A stretch of DNA of 6,556 nt, taken from an uncultured Bacteroidales bacterium. GTDB lineage: Bacteria; Bacteroidota; Bacteroidia; Bacteroidales; F082. Under the pieces are notes generated by a model that had not been told where the DNA came from, searched no databases, and saw nothing but the letters and a program-made list of their open reading frames with translations. Of this stretch, positions 5,317 to 6,556 are shown piece after piece. The stretch spans positions 1 through 6,556 of the forward strand of contig CAMKAR010000123.1 of assembly GCA_946410535.1 (NCBI GenBank). Reading direction: 5' to 3'. Both the position numbers and the translations under genes were made by a program. Numbering within the stretch: the stretch's first letter is position 1; every line of letters begins with the position of its first letter.

Positions 5317-5484
5317 TTCAAGATTTAAAATTCAAGATTCAAGATTTAAAATTCAAGATTCAAGATTCAAGATTTAAAACTCCACATTCTTCACTCCAAA
5401 CTCCAAACTCTACACTCTACACTCTACACTCTACACTCTACACTCTAAACTCTAAACTCTAAACTCTAAACTCCATACTCCTAA
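5317..5484. repeat. Heptanucleotide tandem repeat tract, 24 units in one register
   Basis: Read on the plus strand from 5317 in steps of 7, every unit fits the same register. Units 1-9 (5317-5379) are TTCAAGA or TTTAAAA. Units 10-13 are CTCCACA, TTCTTCA, CTCCAAA, CTCCAAA. Five CTCTACA (5408-5442) and four CTCTAAA (5443-5470) follow, then CTCCATA and CTCCTAA; a partial CTCC continues to 5488. It fills most of the 200-base gap between the SPFH start and the Tim44-like stop, and its last unit supplies the TAG stop of the Tim44-like gene. No open frame, RNA gene or standard promoter is evident within it. It is a low-complexity tract of the kind expected to change length by slippage. Confidence 0.9.
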
Positions 5485-6386
5485 CTCCTTGAATGTATGT
5501 CCGTCAAGACCCAGTCGTGTTCGCCGTTGGTGATCACGCTGCCGCAGTAGGCGCATTGGCCCGATGAGGTAATCTCGGTGGGCGCGCCGCAGTTGGGGCA
5601 ATTGGTGATGGTGTTGCCTTTCTTGGCAGGATCGGTCTTGAGGCCGGCCTTGCGGTTGAAGACCATCTCATAGCGCATGTACCAGTCGCGGTTGGGGTCG
5701 CTTTCGAGCACCTTCTTGGTGGCATCGTCGATGACGTAGTCGCGCATCACGGCGTTGAGCCACACGGTGAGCACCTCCTTGTCGCCATCCTGCCTGAAGG
5801 CATGGAGCGAGCAGTGCTTGATGGCGATTTTCTCCACGACGTTGGTCTTGCCCAGACGAATGTATTCGTCGAGCTGTTGTTTGTGCTGGTTGAAGAGGGC
5901 TTCGCTCTCGAATGGGCGTATGGGTTTCCAGTCTTTGGCCGTCCATGCCTCTTGGATCTTCATGAACACTTCGCGGGCAAAGCCGATGAACTTGTCGGCT
6001 GAGAAGGCCGGGTCGACGGCTTGGACTTGATTAGCCACGTTGGCGGTGAAGTCCAAGTTCACGTCGTTCGCAGCCTGCTGTTCTATATTCCTATTAATAT
6101 AGGTGGGGTCGCTGGCGTTTTTCTTGGCTTGCCGACGCTTGATGAGGACAAACACGACAAGGATAGCCAAGACGATCATGCCCATCGTGGGGTTTTCGAT
6201 GAAGAGGCCGATGAGATAGCCGATGAGCACGCCGATGTCGCCGTCACCTCCGTCATCGCCACCGCCTGAGCTGTAGCGGTTTTGGTTGCCCACGTCGGCG
6301 ATGGCCAAGTTGCAGCACACGATGGCCAACAACATTAAAACAAACGGTAGATATTTTCTTAACTTATTGAAATTCAATTTTTTCAT
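5481..6386 (-). CDS. Tim44-like membrane protein with C-terminal zinc ribbon
   Basis: 301 residues from ATG 6386. An in-frame GTG three codons upstream is possible, but MKKLNFNKLRKY is the better signal start. Order of parts: signal peptide or first membrane segment (about 12-30, possible cleavage after AIA), a Gly/Asp-rich loop (about 38-51), a long hydrophobic region (52-82, perhaps two helices broken at ENP) ending in KRRQAKK, a Tim44-like domain (about 105-247, including FSADKFIGFAREVFMKIQEAW at 128-148) and a zinc ribbon with C263, C266, C278, C281. The basic stop after the membrane segment puts the Tim44-like domain and ribbon in the cytoplasm. Tim44-like domains bind membranes or preproteins in mitochondria; the bacterial role is unclear. 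It is the upstream gene of the SPFH pair. Its last residues and stop come from the heptad tract, so the natural C-terminus may have been altered. Confidence 0.85.
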   Translation of the reverse strand: MKKLNFNKLRKYLPFVLMLLAIVCCNLAIADVGNQNRYSSGGGDDGGDGDIGVLIGYLIGLFIENPTMGMIVLAILVVFVLIKRRQAKKNASDPTYINRNIEQQAANDVNLDFTANVANQVQAVDPAFSADKFIGFAREVFMKIQEAWTAKDWKPIRPFESEALFNQHKQQLDEYIRLGKTNVVEKIAIKHCSLHAFRQDGDKEVLTVWLNAVMRDYVIDDATKKVLESDPNRDWYMRYEMVFNRKAGLKTDPAKKGNTITNCPNCGAPTEITSSGQCAYCGSVITNGEHDWVLTDIHSRS

Positions 6387-6424
6387 AACAAACACAAATT
6401 ATTCATCTTAGTTTATCGTTGCTA

Positions 6425-6432
6425 CAAAAGTA
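6425..6432 (-). promoter_or_regulatory. -7 promoter element for the Tim44-like gene
   Basis: TACTTTTG on the minus strand (6432-6425) matches TAnnTTTG, 38 bases upstream of the ATG at 6386, giving a leader of about 30 bases. No TTTG is seen at the -33 position; the spacer is T-rich. It probably also drives the downstream SPFH gene. Confidence 0.55.
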
Positions 6433-6484
6433 AGAAAAAAATAGAAAAAAGCTCCTGTTTGGTCGAAAAAAGCGAAAAAAGTCG

Positions 6485-6492
6485 TAATTTTG
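6485..6492 (+). promoter_or_regulatory. -7 promoter element of tRNA-Val
   Basis: TAATTTTG is an exact TAnnTTTG match, followed by CAGCGC, and ends 10 bases before the tRNA. A TTTG at 6458-6461 lies 23 bases upstream, slightly longer than the usual spacing. It is divergent from the Tim44-like promoter, with about 50 bases between the two boxes. Confidence 0.65.
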
Positions 6493-6502
6493 CAGCGCAA
6501 AA

Positions 6503-6556
6503 GGGAGCTTAGCTCAGTTGGTTCAGAGCATCGCCCTTACAAGGCGGGGGTCGTTG
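6503..6556 (+). tRNA. tRNA-Val (anticodon TAC), 3' part beyond window
   Basis: Visible parts are the 5' acceptor strand GGGAGCT (6503-6509), D arm GCTC/GAGC with a longer D loop, and anticodon stem TCGCC/GGCGG around the loop CTTACAA with TAC at 6538-6540, followed by the variable loop and the start of the T arm. The window ends before the T loop and 3' acceptor. The sequence closely resembles Bacteroidales tRNA-Val(TAC) genes as I recall them. Confidence 0.92.

Noticed and set aside
5317..5484. CRISPR-like array
   Set aside because: Units are 7 bases with no spacers, so this is a simple tandem repeat.
6358..6395. Lipoprotein signal (AIVCC) in the Tim44-like protein
   Set aside because: The residue before the first cysteine is Val, not Gly/Ala/Ser, and before the second is Cys, so no lipobox is satisfied.

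Overview
The window looks like a piece of a Bacteroidales (Bacteroidota) chromosome. The support is direct: the gene starts lack Shine-Dalgarno sequences, stable-RNA and protein genes are preceded by the phylum-specific promoter core TAnnTTTG, and the tmRNA at the left edge encodes the tag GENNYALAA, which I recall as the Porphyromonas-type tag. Coding regions are moderately GC-rich and intergenic regions strongly AT-rich. I cannot name a genus with confidence. No phage, transposase, CRISPR or plasmid signal is visible, so this is an ordinary core region with some unusual non-coding structure.

Layout from left to right. 1-333 is the 5' part of ssrA (tmRNA) on the minus strand, cut by the window start, with its promoter near 370-400. 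456-1616 (minus) is a sigma-54-type response regulator (receiver plus AAA+ domain) that lacks a DNA-binding domain. Back to back with it, 1689-2543 (plus) is an exported protein of the formylglycine-generating-enzyme fold without the catalytic cysteines. A long imperfect palindrome (2548-2642) separates it from a convergent two-gene minus-strand operon: a LOG-family nucleotide phosphoribohydrolase (3111-3827) followed, with a one-base overlap, by a small retropepsin-like aspartic protease (2659-3111). Divergent from that operon is tRNA-Gly(CCC) at 3887-3959, closed by a perfect palindrome (3963-3996).

The right half holds a likely functional pair on the minus strand: a Tim44-like membrane protein with a C-terminal zinc ribbon (5481-6386) and, downstream, an SPFH-domain protein ending in three tandem zinc ribbons (4009-5280). 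Between them lies an uninterrupted 24-unit heptanucleotide repeat tract (5317-5484) that reaches into the stop codon of the Tim44-like gene. tRNA-Val(TAC) starts at 6503 on the plus strand and runs off the window.

The strongest biological inference is that the Tim44-like and SPFH proteins form a zinc-ribbon-bearing assembly at the inner membrane, analogous in part to SPFH/zinc-ribbon membrane-stress modules such as B. subtilis YdjI and its neighbours. The most unusual sequence feature is the heptad tract; a shorter copy of the same repeat lies directly upstream of the LOG gene and contains its best -7 promoter match.
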